Counted from the first letter of the stretch, positions 36,784 to 48,886 are shown. The stretch is 64,000 nt of DNA from Clusia tigrina (GCA_920105625.2 CAKKTE020000278.1:1054001-1118000); one strand, 5' to 3'. Notes: generated by a model from the letters alone, not told the origin. Made by a program: numbers and translations.

Positions 36784-37164
36784 TTAAGTGTGTGTGTATT
36801 TTTCAGGCAGCAAATTGCGGAAACGGATATGTTGCGCTTTCTCGTCTCTTCCAAACATTTGTATGCTGACATAATGCCTCCCCTGTCCAGCGTCTTCAAC
36901 TTCCGTTTCCGAAAAAACTCCCGGTAGTAATATTAATAAAAATATCATAGTTACTTTAGCGTACATAATTGCACCCAGCGCTTGATGCATGACACACGAC
37001 CGCCGCAATGGCCTTCCTTCCGCGGCAAAGTGCGGAGTTGTGGCAATTGTCATTTGGACTTGTATATACTCCAACAGCAATAATAAATCATATTGTTGAA
37101 GGCTTTCAAAAGGATGATGTAAGGGATCATAGCAGTCGTATGAAGATTTGCCATCAGAATTCAA
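36784..37164 (-). other. Unidentified antisense open frame with signal-peptide-like segment
   Basis: A 126-codon minus-strand frame opposite the candidate exon. From an internal Met (codon 67) it reads MYAKVTMIFLLILLPGVFSE, which has the form of a signal peptide with a plausible cleavage after FS, followed by an acidic then basic 40-residue tail ending KYTHT. The open frame is unusual in this AT-rich setting. I recognise no family. It could be a small secreted-protein gene nested in the sv intron, an exon of a transposon, or chance. Confidence 0.2.
36807..36927 (+). CDS. sv: Possible alternative terminal exon of sv
   Basis: Right after the preceding exon a 51-nt segment (36756-36806) has a perfect donor GTAAGT and a strong acceptor TGTATTTTTCAG, the size and shape of a short fly intron. 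Splicing it would complete Arg and add 39 codons, beginning QQIAETDMLRFLVSSKHL, before TAG at 36925-36927. The product would have a complete-looking paired domain lacking the last helix residues, and no octapeptide or transactivation region. The segment is GC-richer than the intron around it. The opposite strand is also open here, so the coding meaning is uncertain; the splice signals are seen directly. Confidence 0.35.
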
Positions 37165-37169
37165 AATGA

Positions 37170-38930
37170 TTATAGAGAACGTGCGTCTTTATATTATTAG
37201 CCTAAGCTAAATGAAACTGGGGTTAAAAATTAAAATTTAATTCTACGCAAACACGCAAATTGACACTTGTTCAATTGGGCCACAGCCGTCTAGCGACGAC
37301 CGATGAGCGTACGTGGTGCAAAAGCTAATGTCGGCACCGTTAAAACATTGTGTGTGGCCACATGCGGCACGTGCAGTCATTCAAAATCAATTCGTTGCGC
37401 ATTACGAGAGTTTGAGTAGAAGAAGCTCGCATAGCAAATCTATGAGTAACTGACGTTAAAAGTGTATTTAACTGTCAACGAGTGCAATAAATTTTAACTA
37501 AAAAACAAGGACACATTTTTAAAGTTAAGTACACACTTTTGAAGGTATTTCGAAACCACAAATTTCTCTATACTGATTGTCGGTTTGTACATAAATATAT
37601 ATTAACGCATATTCTGGTTAGACATCAGTTCATTAGATATTGTGACTTATATGCTTAATGGCTATAGCTGCATAAGAGAAATTTTAGATTAATGACATCG
37701 GATATTTTCCGATTCAACCCTGCGTCAATATCGTTGCCTATGAGGAAAATGACGTTCTGCGCAGTATAAAGTAAAGAAAAGTTTTCCACGACAAAAAAGT
37801 GGAAAAACTAACTTCATCTTATTGCCAGTTATTTATGAATTATATTATTTTTTTTCCGGAGGGAGGGAAATCTTCAAAAAGACACGAGGGGGTACGCACC
37901 ACCCAAGAGCCTGACATTTTTACTCACTAAAACCACCTCCCTAACATAACAGTTACGCTAAGCCACAAAGGCCTGATAGCGATTTAGGAAGGGTATTAAA
38001 CAGATATATATACAAAGATATTCAAATACATTACTTGTCATGAAAATGCATGTCTTATCTGAGCTTTAAAGAACAGAACTCTTCCTGAGTTCTTGGGAAA
38101 CACACAGCATGTCCCATCACTCGCACTAGCAAGTCAAAAATTTCTTGAATTGCTCGAGACATTGAAGGCTGGCTCATAGCAGTTTTGTAATTGTGCACAT
38201 GATACTACTGGTAACATCTACTGCCAAAGAGATTTAACGGCGCCAGGAATCTGAGCGTGAATAGCAGTTTTGTTTTTTGGGTATCGTGGCAACTCAACTC
38301 TTGGATGAAATTCCAGGCCAAATCTTTGAAGGCGAACATCTTTCATGAACACTGCTTCCGGCTTAGAAAAAGAGGGAATGTCATCCCTTAATGACCTCAA
38401 GCACTTCCTATTTTCCAGCACAAAACATACCAAACTCTGCATTCATTCTTATTATATTTATTTACTTATTATTTATTTATTCACTTCTCTCTCTCGTTTT
38501 CATATATGTAGATCGCACTTCAAAAACCTTAAAATTTGATTGGAGTACATATCGCTATATTTTTATAAATAATATTTATATAAATGTATGCTTTTTGATT
38601 TTATAATCAGAGTTTGAATTTTAATTGTATTATTACTTCACTAAATACGACTGATAAATATGTAATTTAGAGTTTTTATTTACGTTATTTATACAATTCT
38701 TATGAAACTACTAGATACATACTCGTAAACCTTTAACTTTTGAGTAGATTTATTTAAGGGTGTTATACACCGCGACCTGAAAGATATATTGTGATGCCCC
38801 TATTTATTTGAAAGATGTGGATAGTCTCATCTACAGTTCTTCTATCAGGTTGATTTCCGACAGGTATTCATATATTTTGGAGGAATCAAGTTGGGGGATA
38901 TTGTTCATATCTATGATATATTCTTTTCAA
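37170..38930. other. sv intron sequence, mostly unassigned
   Basis: The stretch 37270-37420 is less AT-biased. On the minus strand, 38442-38218 gives a 74-residue frame (ENRKCLRSLRDDIPSFSKPE and onward) that could be old transposon coding sequence but matches nothing I know. Confidence 0.4.
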
Positions 38931-38934
38931 AACA

Positions 38935-39115
38935 CCTGAGTCTTTTGTGTGCCAATGGTCCGCAGTTTGTGATCAGGAGCAGTGAGGTTTCAGCACTTTC
39001 TCCACATAATTGACAGATGGCATCTGAAGATATACCCTACTTCTTCATATGATAGTTGAGTCTATAGTGTCCGCTTAAAATGCCTGTGATGATTCTTAAT
39101 TTACTCGAGTAGATA
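38935..39115 (-). pseudogene. Non-LTR retrotransposon C-terminal fragment
   Basis: The minus strand reads SSKLRIITGILSGHYRLNYH, a stop, then GISSDAICQLCGESAETSLL and LITNCGPLAHKR. This is the same LTGHxxLxxHL...C..C.E..ET..H....C region found at 13140-13280 and, in part, at 15780. Confidence 0.78.
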
Positions 39116-39119
39116 TACT

Positions 39120-42080
39120 CGTACTTACACATTTGTTACAAAACATTGCAATATATCTAAAGATCAATGAAAATTCGCATTTTGAGGTGTTTGAATATTA
39201 GAGATTCATTTTCGTTTATTATATTTTATTAGAGTATCTAAAATAGAAACGAAAGTCTAGCCCCGAAAAAAAAATATTCAGAAATAAGCATTTCGAGACC
39301 ATGGTTTGGTCAGGATAATCGAAATCGGCAATCCACGTAAAACAAACAATAGTCAATAAAAAAGAGAAAAATCACTTATCTTTACCATATATGGAAGGGA
39401 TTCACAAAAAGGCAATTGGGAAGAAAGAGCAATCTTTCAATTGTACTCAGAAGATAATTTTTTATAAACGTTTTCTATTTTTATTTTTGTTTCCGTAAAA
39501 CAATATGGAATTGTATATACAACGTGGAACCTGCAAAATACATGAAGCTCGTGTTCCACATTTCTTATTGTTCTAAGCAAGATTTTTCAACGAAACTGTA
39601 AATGATGGATCACAGTGTCATTATAAAAAAGAATAAGTAATCACAATGCCACGCCCACGATTATCGTGTATGTATAACTGGTGATCCATATATAATGCAC
39701 ATAATTCGATTATGAATCTTGGTTATCATAATGCGTGGTACACTGCAGATGCCACGCCTAACTTCATAGAATTAAGCAATATGAAAAACATCCCTGCAAA
39801 GATATTTATTATTATGTTATTTGCCTCCAATATCCGGTTTTGGTCGTACGCCTACCTTACTTCTATGACATTGGTTTGAAAAAAATAAAAGGATATTTGC
39901 AAGTCATTGTAAGCCGACTTTCGACATATTGTTGTTATTTTTACTGCCTGCTAATGCTAAAAACATGAGAACAAATGCAAAATATCAAATTTTCTTGAGC
40001 CATTTTAGGCTGTTACGACCAAACCAAAAATCTGAGTTGAGTCACCAATTCGTCAAAACTTATGAAAGTATTTCGGTGATTCATTATATTATTTAATTAT
40101 ACATTTTTACACTTGTTTCTGAATATCTCGAAATCTGGACTTAAAGGAGAAAAACAGAAAAAAGTGATTCGAAAACAGTATAAATTTTTATTTAGAAAAG
40201 GACATCCCAATCTTTGGGAGTCTTTGTGTAAATTAGTGTAATTTGACTGATAGATTGTCATATTCACTTGGCAATCTTATTTACAAATACCGAGAGCACA
40301 TTTAGGTTAATTGAACACATTACGTCACAACAGATATAGTAATTTTTGATAGAAATCTGTGCTTGGTAATGTCCAACCATACTGTGGGTTCTACTGAGAG
40401 AGATACTGCTGCCATAAGCATTTTATTTTATAACCCCACAGGGATAGCTTAACATATGTCTCAATTTTGTACTATACAAGGTATTCAACTCCATCCCCCT
40501 GAGGACAGTCATCTTCATTTATAATTTGATTTCATTCCATCTCAGCTAACCTCCTTCAGGACAAAAGTGTGCGGGAACGAAATGTGCAAGCGAGTCCGCG
40601 CTAGAAGTGACATTTAAACACGTCAAATTACACTACATTAAATCAGTTCTGTTAACGAAGACAACCTTTCCTTTCATTTCTTATATCTACACTATGTATA
40701 CAATTTAAAAAAGAGAGTGTATAGTAAATCGATTATCAAAACACATATAGTAGCATTACATACATTGACAATTCTGGTAAGTTAATAGAAATATGTATAT
40801 GCAGGAGTAATTTTCGTTCATTCTTTGGTTGGTTTGATTTAATTTGTTTTGAAGGTCTGATTTTGGAGTATAGGCGACCAATTCCGGTGAATTGTCATTG
40901 ATGAAAGATTGGTTCTTATAAAATTACTCATAAATGCAGGTTTAAGTGTGGCAAATTGTAACTTAATTATTTTAAAGGAACTTCAGGTCAGTTTATATAC
41001 TCTTATACTAAGATTTAGAGGAAATTATAATTATTATTTCGATATTCCTTCTCTCTATGTTCGCAGCGAGATATTAAGCATATGTACGTATACGAATATA
41101 CTCGTAAGTACACTCACAAGACTTAAAAACAATAATTTTAACCGATTTAAACATCTTGTGATAATCTGAAAACTATTGAGTAAATTTTTTATTTTAAAAA
41201 GTTAGTAATGAGAACTCCTTCTGGGGTTTACTTATTCACATTTATAATGAAAGAAAATGAGTTTTGATTGCGGATCGTAGGGAAAGTGTACAGTGGTGTT
41301 GGTATTTCACACGCTCCCTCTTAGCTTGTTCATCAAATTCCGCAGTCCGGTATACACAGTTTTAGGGTTTGCAATGTTTCAATGTAATCAAAGACTTGTG
41401 CAATAATAATATTAAAAAACAGAGTCCTCACTGAATTGTATCTAATATAACATATTTAATTCGTTGGTTATCTCTTGTTATCCCTTATTCTTATGGTTCT
41501 TCCCCCATTTTATAAAAGTGTGCGTGAAGTAAAAACATCAACGCCCCTTACAATAGCATTTAGACATATTAGTGTTTGCGTTTGTTCCATGTTGAGACCA
41601 AAAGCTTTTTGTCTCACTTAAGGGGTGATTGTGATGCAGTCACTCTGCTTGGGTTTACCTACGAAAAAAAGAAATAAACTTAAGTGATATCATAAGTACC
41701 TTGGGCAGTTTAAACACTACTTAGGTGTTTTGGGTCTACTTCTCAGAGGAATATCCAAAGAGAATGAATGTCAAAAGCGCTGCGGGTCAATGACGTTAAG
41801 GATATTTTGTCAAGCAAATGGATGGTAATCGAGTGTTTTTGTGTGAAATTTTGAGGGTGATTATTGGCTATTATGGTGATTGGAAATATACCAGCTCATT
41901 GTGATATGTGCAGAACCATATTTTCTGGAAACTGCACACACATCATAATTAATACAAAAACTAACAAGGTTTTTTAAAAATTTTAAGTTGCAAATTTACA
42001 CCACAAAATAATTAATCACAATTAAGGAATTTCAAAATCTGAAATGGGTGAAAATGTTCTACAAATTCAACTTTGACTTG
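39120..42080. other. sv intron sequence, nothing recognised
   Basis: Almost 3 kb of AT-rich DNA without coding or element signals that I can support. Confidence 0.5.
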
Positions 42081-42084
42081 CCCT

Positions 42085-42735
42085 CTAAAAGTAGCTTGTT
42101 ACGGGGAAGAACAATTTGCGGAATTTTGTCTCCAACATCTCAAATTTATCGAAAAGACTGTTTTCCTTCCCAGGATGTAGAGTAGCAAGATATTCATTAA
42201 TTAATTCGTAGCCATTTGCATGTTTGTATATTTGCCAGCTCAAGAAGAACTCATGAAGAGGATGTTTTCTTTCGTACATACGTTGTGGTGATGTAGTTTT
42301 CCAAATTTTTAATATATTATCCGGTACATTGACCGACAAAAACATCTTTTGCTAAGCAAACTCCTCCAGTGAAACGATGTCTTTACAATAATTATATATA
42401 CCCCGTGGCTGAATGCGTATCTATCGCATTGTTTTTTTCATAAAATCGCCGCGCTCCATATCCTTTCGCTTGTAGTTTACATTCCTGAAGGTTTCTTTGC
42501 ATTTGGGCACTTAATTTGTAGCCTCGTCCTCATTTCGAAAAATTTCTTTAATTTTTTTTGGCTGTAGATATCATTATTTCTGGTGTCATTTTGATCTTGG
42601 CCACTTGAAAATGGGTCACAATTATTCTTGTCAACCACATCTGCTCAAAAGCACTTAATACGCTGTTTTGTTCGTACTTTTTCAAAACATCGTCACCCGC
42701 AACAGTGGCTTTTAAAACTTCCACAAAACTGAAGT
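42085..42735 (-). pseudogene. Decayed protein-coding sequence of unknown family
   Basis: Minus-strand frames join into one protein-like stretch: FVEVLKATVAGDDVLKKYEQ (about 42730-42670), EQMWLTRIIVTHFQ, MRTRLQIKCPNAKK, and then an 86-residue open frame (42345-42085) with HEFFLSWQIYKHANGYELIN and LFDKFEMLETKFRKLFFP. Aromatic and charged residues are spaced as in real protein and at least three frame changes separate the pieces. It is probably a transposon or virus-derived relic. I do not recognise the family. Confidence 0.4.
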
Positions 42736-43178
42736 GGTCCTTGCTACAAGGTGCAGTCGCTATACCTGTGCTTGCAGCAAGTCGACAGCCACGTCGATAC
42801 TAAAGACAGAGTTTTATCTGATGGACAGCATACCAATGCGCTACAACGAACATTTACGAGTATATGAAATTTACACTGTATGCTCATATTTTAATTTTTT
42901 ATTTTTATTTTATTTTACTTTATAAAATAATAAGTTATAATAATAAAGTTGTAAACTAGCAGCACTAGCGACAAAGGCCATCAGCTGTCTCTTGTGATCA
43001 GTATTGGTTTATTTGACCTTTGAAAATATTACTCAAATAAGTCTTAGCAGGTTGTTGTCTTTAAGATAATTATATATCGTTGTTATGCTGTTTTTTGAAG
43101 GATTTTTTAATAAATTAATAGGATTCGTGCATGTGAAGAGAGAATTTCTTGATGATGCTGAAATCGGGCAAAAGGTTA

Positions 43179-43756
43179 AGGCTGCAGGCAGAGTGCCGGC
43201 TGGCGACCGAACCGAACTTATTGCTGACTTGTTTCAACTTATGGGATGGCAGAGTGCCGGCTGAAACTTGTGCTTTTTTTGTAAACAAAACCAATCATAC
43301 ACTGCGTTGACAACAGCAAGAGCATGGTTGAGGCAGGAGAAGTTGTTGGTGTGGAATGAAGGAAAAGAATTTTGTGTTTTGCATATACATATGTATGTAT
43401 ATTTCGTTCAAACGGTAAACAAAACCAATCATAAACAAAAAAGCAAGAGCATGGTATAATGATCTACATGATAGATACACACGTACATATGTGTCAAACA
43501 AAACAGAAAGAAATATTTCAATAGCATCAAAGCATCAACTTAAATATTTACACATACAATCAAACATCAGTCACAATCGGTCACAAATAAGTCTCTAAAA
43601 CAGTTTTGTCCAGTCAGTCAGCAATAAGTTCGGTTCGGTTCGGCTGTTACTCTGCCATCTCTGCGCCGATTTGCACTAATTTGTATTGAACCAGTTTTTT
43701 TTTTCGGTCAGCAATAAGTTCGGTTCGGTCGCCAGTCGGCACTCTGCCTGCAGCCT
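43179..43756. mobile_element. 578-bp MITE with 50-bp inverted repeats and repeated inner modules
   Basis: Left arm 43179-43228 and right arm 43707-43756 are inverted repeats with one mismatch in 50. Inside, a weaker inverted pair repeats the ATGGCAGAGTGCCGGCTGAA-type block (about 43243-43266 and 43635-43660). A 40-base direct repeat (GTAAACAAAACCAATCATA and a GCAAGAGCATGGT end) occurs at about 43280 and 43414. The CAGAGTGCCGGC next to the outer end resembles hAT terminal sequences, but the flanks do not give a clear 8-bp duplication. It sits at the 3' edge of the I-clade element. Confidence 0.78.
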
Positions 43757-43759
43757 AAG

Positions 43760-44631
43760 ATATGCTCTAATTTTGCTTGTTCATCACATAGTGGGCAATC
43801 GTACTGCGGTGACCGTTGCAGTAGGTGGGGATGTGTTAATATTGTGTGACCAAGGCGTAGTCGGATGTATGGTTTTAACTCTTTGAGAGGAATATCTGAC
43901 ACGAAGGACGGCTTCTTTCTGTCTGGATTAATTTTAGCATAGTGATGACTGTGGTTTTTCCATTTCTCAAGTATCGTAGGAAGATGCTCTTTATTAATTG
44001 CACGTATTACATCTTGCTTAGTAAAGTAGTTGAACATAATTGAAGGCGTTTCTGTAACAATTTTTGCTACACTGTCAGCGATTTCGTTGCCTACAATGCC
44101 TACATGTCCGGGAATCCACATGATTTTGATTTTCCTAGGAAAACGTGTAATTACGTTTCGAATCGAGATTATTTCTTTTTGTGTGTTTGCTGGCGAGTCT
44201 ATTGTTTCAAGGCAGGATTTGCTATCTGTGCATATTATGGTTTTTCCTTTTGATTGCCAAGCATAGTTGACGGCTTCCATTAGTGCGACAAGCTCAGCGG
44301 TAAAAGCTGAACATATTTGGTATAAAATTCCATGTTTAATAACATCCCCATTTTCTTTTGTGACCGCGAACGCTGTTGTGTGAGGCGTTTTAGAGCCATC
44401 CGTATAGATGAAATTCCATCCGAGGTTCCAGTACTTCGATCTCTCGGCATTAAATATGGTTTTGTATGTCTCTTTTGCTGTACTGTTTTTTGGAAGCTGC
44501 AGCGCTTTGATTGAGAACGCCATATTTTTAAACATCCATGGAGGTTGAGTTTCTGGTTTTGGCTGCTTTACTCTGAGTGGTAGTTTAAGCTTCTTGCACA
44601 AGTCAACGCATTTCGAGATAACAGATATCAA
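43760..44631 (-). pseudogene. I-clade ORF2: RNase H and C-terminal region
   Basis: A 307-residue open frame contains the RNase H domain: FIYTDGSKTPHTTAF (first Asp), AFTAELVALMEAVNY (Glu), IICTDSKSCLETID (Asp) and IMWIPGHVGIVGNEIADSVA (His and last Asp). After it comes the I-clade tail YIRLRLGHTILTHPHLL and CPLCDEQAKLEHILGC. RNase H activity removes RNA from the hybrid made during target-primed reverse transcription. All four catalytic acidic positions are present, so this part is well preserved. The frame then runs into the MITE. Confidence 0.93.
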
Positions 44632-46206
44632 TTTAGGTTGTCGAAGTGGGTTTGTAGGTTTGTGTTTGGAGTTAATAGCAATTTACTCAGGAGGCGATTG
44701 GAACACTCTGTGATTCTGTCAGGTATAGAAGGGAGGCCAGTTTCAGCATAAAGATTCGGAAGAGGTTTTCTTGGGAATGCTCGGATGCTTCTGCGGATTG
44801 CAGCGTGGTATGGCGATGACAGTCCACATATGGAACGTTTGTCGCAGTTTCCGTAAAGAGGAAGTGCGTAGTCTATTTTTGCCAAGATTAGAGCTCTAGT
44901 TGCGTTGACAAGAGTAGACAAAGTTTTTTTCGATGATAGGTACTTAATTATATTTAATCTTTTTGAAACACAGTCTTTTATATATTTGCAATGTTTTTTA
45001 AAGTTATATTTTGTGTCTACAATCAGACCTAAAATACTAAGTTCTGATGCAGGACTGATTGTAATGCCATTGAAGTTCATGGTAAGTCCACTGCGATTCT
45101 GTTTTCTGAATATGTGAAGGGTTTTGGTTTTTTTTGGCTGCTCCTGACGACAGAGACCATTCTGTTATTTCCTGAAGAATGTTTTCGAAGAGGTCAGCGA
45201 CAATTGACAGATTTCTGTTTTTTGTATAGAATAAAACGTCGTGTGCGTAGAGCTGACATTCAATGTTATGGAGGTTAGAAGCGATCTTCGCAATTTCGTC
45301 GAACCCAATAGTAAAAAGAAATGCAGAAAAGGGCGATCCTTGTGGAGTGCCATTACGTAGAGGTTTGACGGATGATAGGAAACCATTAATTCTGCTACTA
45401 AGATAGTTTTTTATGAATTTAATTATTTTAGGGCCGACTTTCGATTTAGTCAAGTTTCTTAAGATTATGTGTATGCCGATCCTATCGAACGCTTTTTGAA
45501 AGTCGATTGAAAGTAATGAGACGTCATTTTTGGACGACAGTGCATTTGATACAAAATAATCCAGGTGTAAAAGCGCATCGATGGTTCCCATACCTTTTTT
45601 GTATGCAACTTGGTTTGGGCTTAACGCCTTTTCTTTTTCGGCATACCACATGAGCCGAATTACAATTATTTTTTCCATTAATTTGCCTAAGCAAGACAGG
45701 AGGGAGATAGGCCTGTAATTCTTTATATCTGAGGCAGGTTTGTTGTGTTTAAGAATCGGCACAATGCAGGAGGTTTTCCAGGCTTGTGGATAGTGACCAC
45801 TGATGAAAATGTTATTGTATAGTTCGATCACCCTATCTTTAACCATGCAAGGAAGATTTTGAATAATCGGATATGAGATTTTGTCTAGGCCGGGGGTTTT
45901 GCCTTTTACTGATGAGAGGGCGAACTCAAATTCTGCATATAGTATTTTCGAATCAATATATTTGGCTGCATTTGATAGTGGGTATAGAGCGTTTGGCTGT
46001 TTTCTAAGGTAAGTTATTTTGTTCCATCTGAATTCGCTTGAGAAGTTTGAATCTGATGAGACAGTAGACAAGAATGTGGCAAAATGATTCGTCATTTGAT
46101 TGGTTTCATTTGAGAAGTTGATGTGGGTAAACACAGTTTGCTTTGGAGCCCCTGTAAGCATTTTGATATTTCTCCATATCGATTGAATTTTGGTTGCCGG
46201 ATTCAT
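44628..46206 (-). pseudogene. I-clade ORF2: reverse transcriptase, YAHD active site
   Basis: A 389-residue frame (46206-45037) gives GKTPGLDKISYPIIQNLP, YRPISLLSCLGKLMEKI, LLSIDFQKAFDRIG (motif A) and GTPQGSPFSAFLFTIGFDEI (motif B). Motif C reads LYAHDVLFYTK where YADD is expected, so the first of the two catalytic Asp is His. A frameshift near 45120 moves to a 150-residue frame (ISPASELSILGLIVDTKYNF and AKIDYALPLYG), the thumb region. Another frame change at 44630 leads into RNase H. The motif C change alone should abolish polymerisation. Confidence 0.93.
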
Positions 46207-47233
46207 GCTCGCTGTTAGTTATTCAAACGCTTTATTTTTATTGGTTTTTGCGGAGCGTTTGAATAGGGCGTTTGCTTTTTTGTACCTAATGAGGTTAATT
46301 ATATTGCGAGAGTACCGATACCATAGAGTTTGTTTCTCTGCGCGTAGTTTGGATAATTCTTTATTCCACCAGGGTATTTTCTTATTCAAAGATCTTGGTG
46401 ACGTTTGTGGTATGGTATAGTGAGCTGCTGTGCGAATAATTTTGGAAATGTTTGCTGCTTTATGGTTTGTGTTTTTTGAACTTTTTTTGGTTTTGCACAG
46501 ATCGAGACATTGCTGCTGAAAGCTTTTCCAATCTGCTTGTTCTATTTTGAACTTCGGAATTGGCTGAAAGGTGCAAAGTGGATGGTTTGAGTTTAATTGA
46601 GTCAGTATTGGGTAGTGGTTGGTGCTGTGTAGAGTATCTTATGTTTTCCAACAACATACAGGAGCTAAGGAGCGGAGCAGAAAGTTACGTCAATATGCGT
46701 AAAGGAATTATGTGTGGAGAAGTGCGTCGGGGAGCCATCATTAAGGCAAATTAGATCGGAGTACAGTATAGCATCTTCGATTTTCACACCTCTAAGATTA
46801 GTGCATGTGGATCCCCACATGGTACTCCATGCATTCAGATCTCCACCAATAATAAGTTTTGAAGGCGATTGATTTACGAGTTTTATAAACTCAGCAGAGG
46901 AGAAGTCTTGTGTTGGAGGAATATAAACACAAATGATTGTTATTTTTTGAGGGAATCAATGCTTATTGCTACTGCACTAATGTGAGATGTTATGTGTATT
47001 AATTTGAGAGGCATATTTTTTTAAATTAATAAGGCCACTCCTTGTGTATTCATATGGATATAGGATAAGTTAAAAAAATAACCTTTGTATTTTTTTGGTG
47101 TATTTGGTATGAAATTGTGGTGTACGTGGGTTTCAATTAGGAGAAGAATAGAGGGAGAATTCTTATTTAGGAGAATTTCAAGTTGAAATAATAATAAATA
47201 TCCATTTATATTCCATTGCAGGATAGAGAGCAT
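46207..47233 (-). pseudogene. I-clade ORF2: endonuclease domain, broken
   Basis: It begins MLSILQWNINGYLLLFQLEI (QWNINGxxxxxxxLE is the first AP-endonuclease motif) and continues with LLLIETHVHHNF, where family members have ETH. Later pieces follow in other frames, such as NLLLVEI (usual GGDFN region) and SRSVQNQKKFKKHKP. Several stops and frame changes make it non-functional. The domain nicks target DNA to prime reverse transcription. Confidence 0.85.
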
Positions 47234-47313
47234 AAGAGATAAAAGAAAAGGAAATTATAGAAGAGAGGTTCTGCTAATGTTACTACAAGCTTACACCCTG
47301 CATAACTGAGTGG

Positions 47314-48595
47314 CTACAGCAACTGTGAAGTGTGGTCTGACCCAGCTTTAGCTAAGTCAAGAGATACCTGGTCATTACTGATTGGACTGATAGAGAAGCT
47401 AGTATTTTTGCTATTGGTTTTTTGTGTATTGAATTTTGCTGAAAATGTAGGCTTAATATTGGAATTATTAAGAGCGGAAGTGTTATTAAGGGTTTTCTTG
47501 TTTTGTTTGATAAAGATAGTTGATGATGATGGCTTACTGTATAACATTTTAAAGTTGCTTTGCGTATTGGAGTCTTCTGTAGATGTGGGCTTCAAGCTAG
47601 AAGCATTGGAAGCGGAGAAATTGCTTATAGTTGTGGTTTTGTTTACGGAATTGACGTTGTTGTTGTTTCGGAGATTGAAAGAAGTTGTAACCGACTTGAC
47701 GTTTGAAGGGCTGCAGTTGATGTTATTGGTTGTTGTTGTGCTTGTGGTGTTTTCTTCTGTGGTTTTGTTGTTGTTATTGCTGGGTATCTGAGCGTTAACA
47801 ATTTGAGAGTATGATTGAGGAGACGAATTTTTTGGGGCTTTTGCTTTGTACTTGTTTATTGCTTCACGCATGCTGCATTTATAAATAATTTTTATTTTGA
47901 GAATCTCTTTCGCTTGTGTGTACTTTGGGCATGTGCTAGAGGATGATGGATAATCACCAGAGCAATTTGCGCACATTGTTCTGCTGCACACTTCTTCTGC
48001 ATGCGGTGGTAGGCTGCAATTGGCACAGATAAGGGGGTTTTTACAATACTTAATTGTGTGTCGAAGTATTTGACATGTCTTGCAGCGCATCGGGTTGGGA
48101 TAGTAAGGGCGTACTGAAATTTCTCCACGCAACGTCAATTTTCTCTGGTAGATAGAAGCTCTCAAATGTGAGAAGTATTGCGCCACTTGGAGTTAAGTCA
48201 TTGTTTACTCTTTTTTGAAATTTGTAGACTGAGCTAACTCCATACGCTCGTAAGCCGTCTATAATTTCGTCTTCGCTCACATTAGTTAGGAAAGGTGCAA
48301 ATATTGTACCTTTAACACAGTTAAGATAGGCCTGGTAAGTGGCTGTAATCTGACAAATGCCTGGCAAAAATTTAGTATTCAAAAATTTGTCTGCTATTTT
48401 TTAATTTTTTGTCAGCACTAATAGGCTGCCGTCAGGTAGGTCCGAGATGCTGATGATTTCTTTGCTAATGGCTAGGATAGATTTATGTACGCCAAAGCAT
48501 GAATAATTAGTGAGAAGCTTCTCTTTTCCAGTAGCTTTCAATGCGACATATTTGGGATTATCAATATTTGAAATGCTTGTGGCAGGTAATTCGGG
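47314..48595 (-). pseudogene. I-clade ORF1 (gag-like) with zinc knuckles
   Basis: The N-terminal part (about 48595-48400) reads YVALKATGKEKLLTNYSCFG and IISISDLPDGSLLVLTKN, then an in-frame TAA, and continues with LPGICQITATYQAYLNCVKG. After a frame change, a 290-residue frame has ISVRPYYPNPMRCKTCQILR followed by three cysteine-rich knuckles, C..C....H...C type (CKTCQILRHTIKYC, CANCSLPPHAEEVC, CANCSGDYPSSSSTC). A long Asn/Thr/Ser-rich C-terminal tail follows. ORF1 binds element RNA in the retrotransposition particle. Confidence 0.9.
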
Positions 48596-48886
48596 GAAGG
48601 TTTCGTATGCTCATATATTTTTCATATTTTCACAGAATTTTCCCAAGAATTACGCAAACAAGCGAAGGCAGTAGCTCGTCCCGCCATCATCATTCAACAA
48701 CTGTTCTTTGCCACAATTCTCGTGGTTATTTCAGAAGGAGCGAAGAACTTGAGTTCTCCGATGTGATTTAGTTACACTTACTTCCCGGTTTTAATAAGCA
48801 ACAAAAATTCGACTCGAGTAAAGAAATTATTGGCTAAAAATAGAAAATTGTGAAGATTCTATACACATTTTATTGTTGGGTAAAAT

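Larger units (their letters stand above)
43757..48600 (-). mobile_element. Nearly complete I-clade non-LTR retrotransposon
   Basis: About 4.8 kb, antisense to sv, with both ORFs in order: ORF1 (gag-like, zinc knuckles), then endonuclease, reverse transcriptase and RNase H. It is interrupted by frameshifts and stops. The 3' end abuts, or was interrupted by, the MITE at 43179-43756. The 5' end is not defined, with ORF1 coding starting near 48595. Confidence 0.92.

Noticed and set aside
47330..47791. 153-residue forward open frame rich in Leu and Val
   Set aside because: Complement of the Asn/Thr/Ser-rich ORF1 of the I-clade element; composition is explained by the antisense strand.
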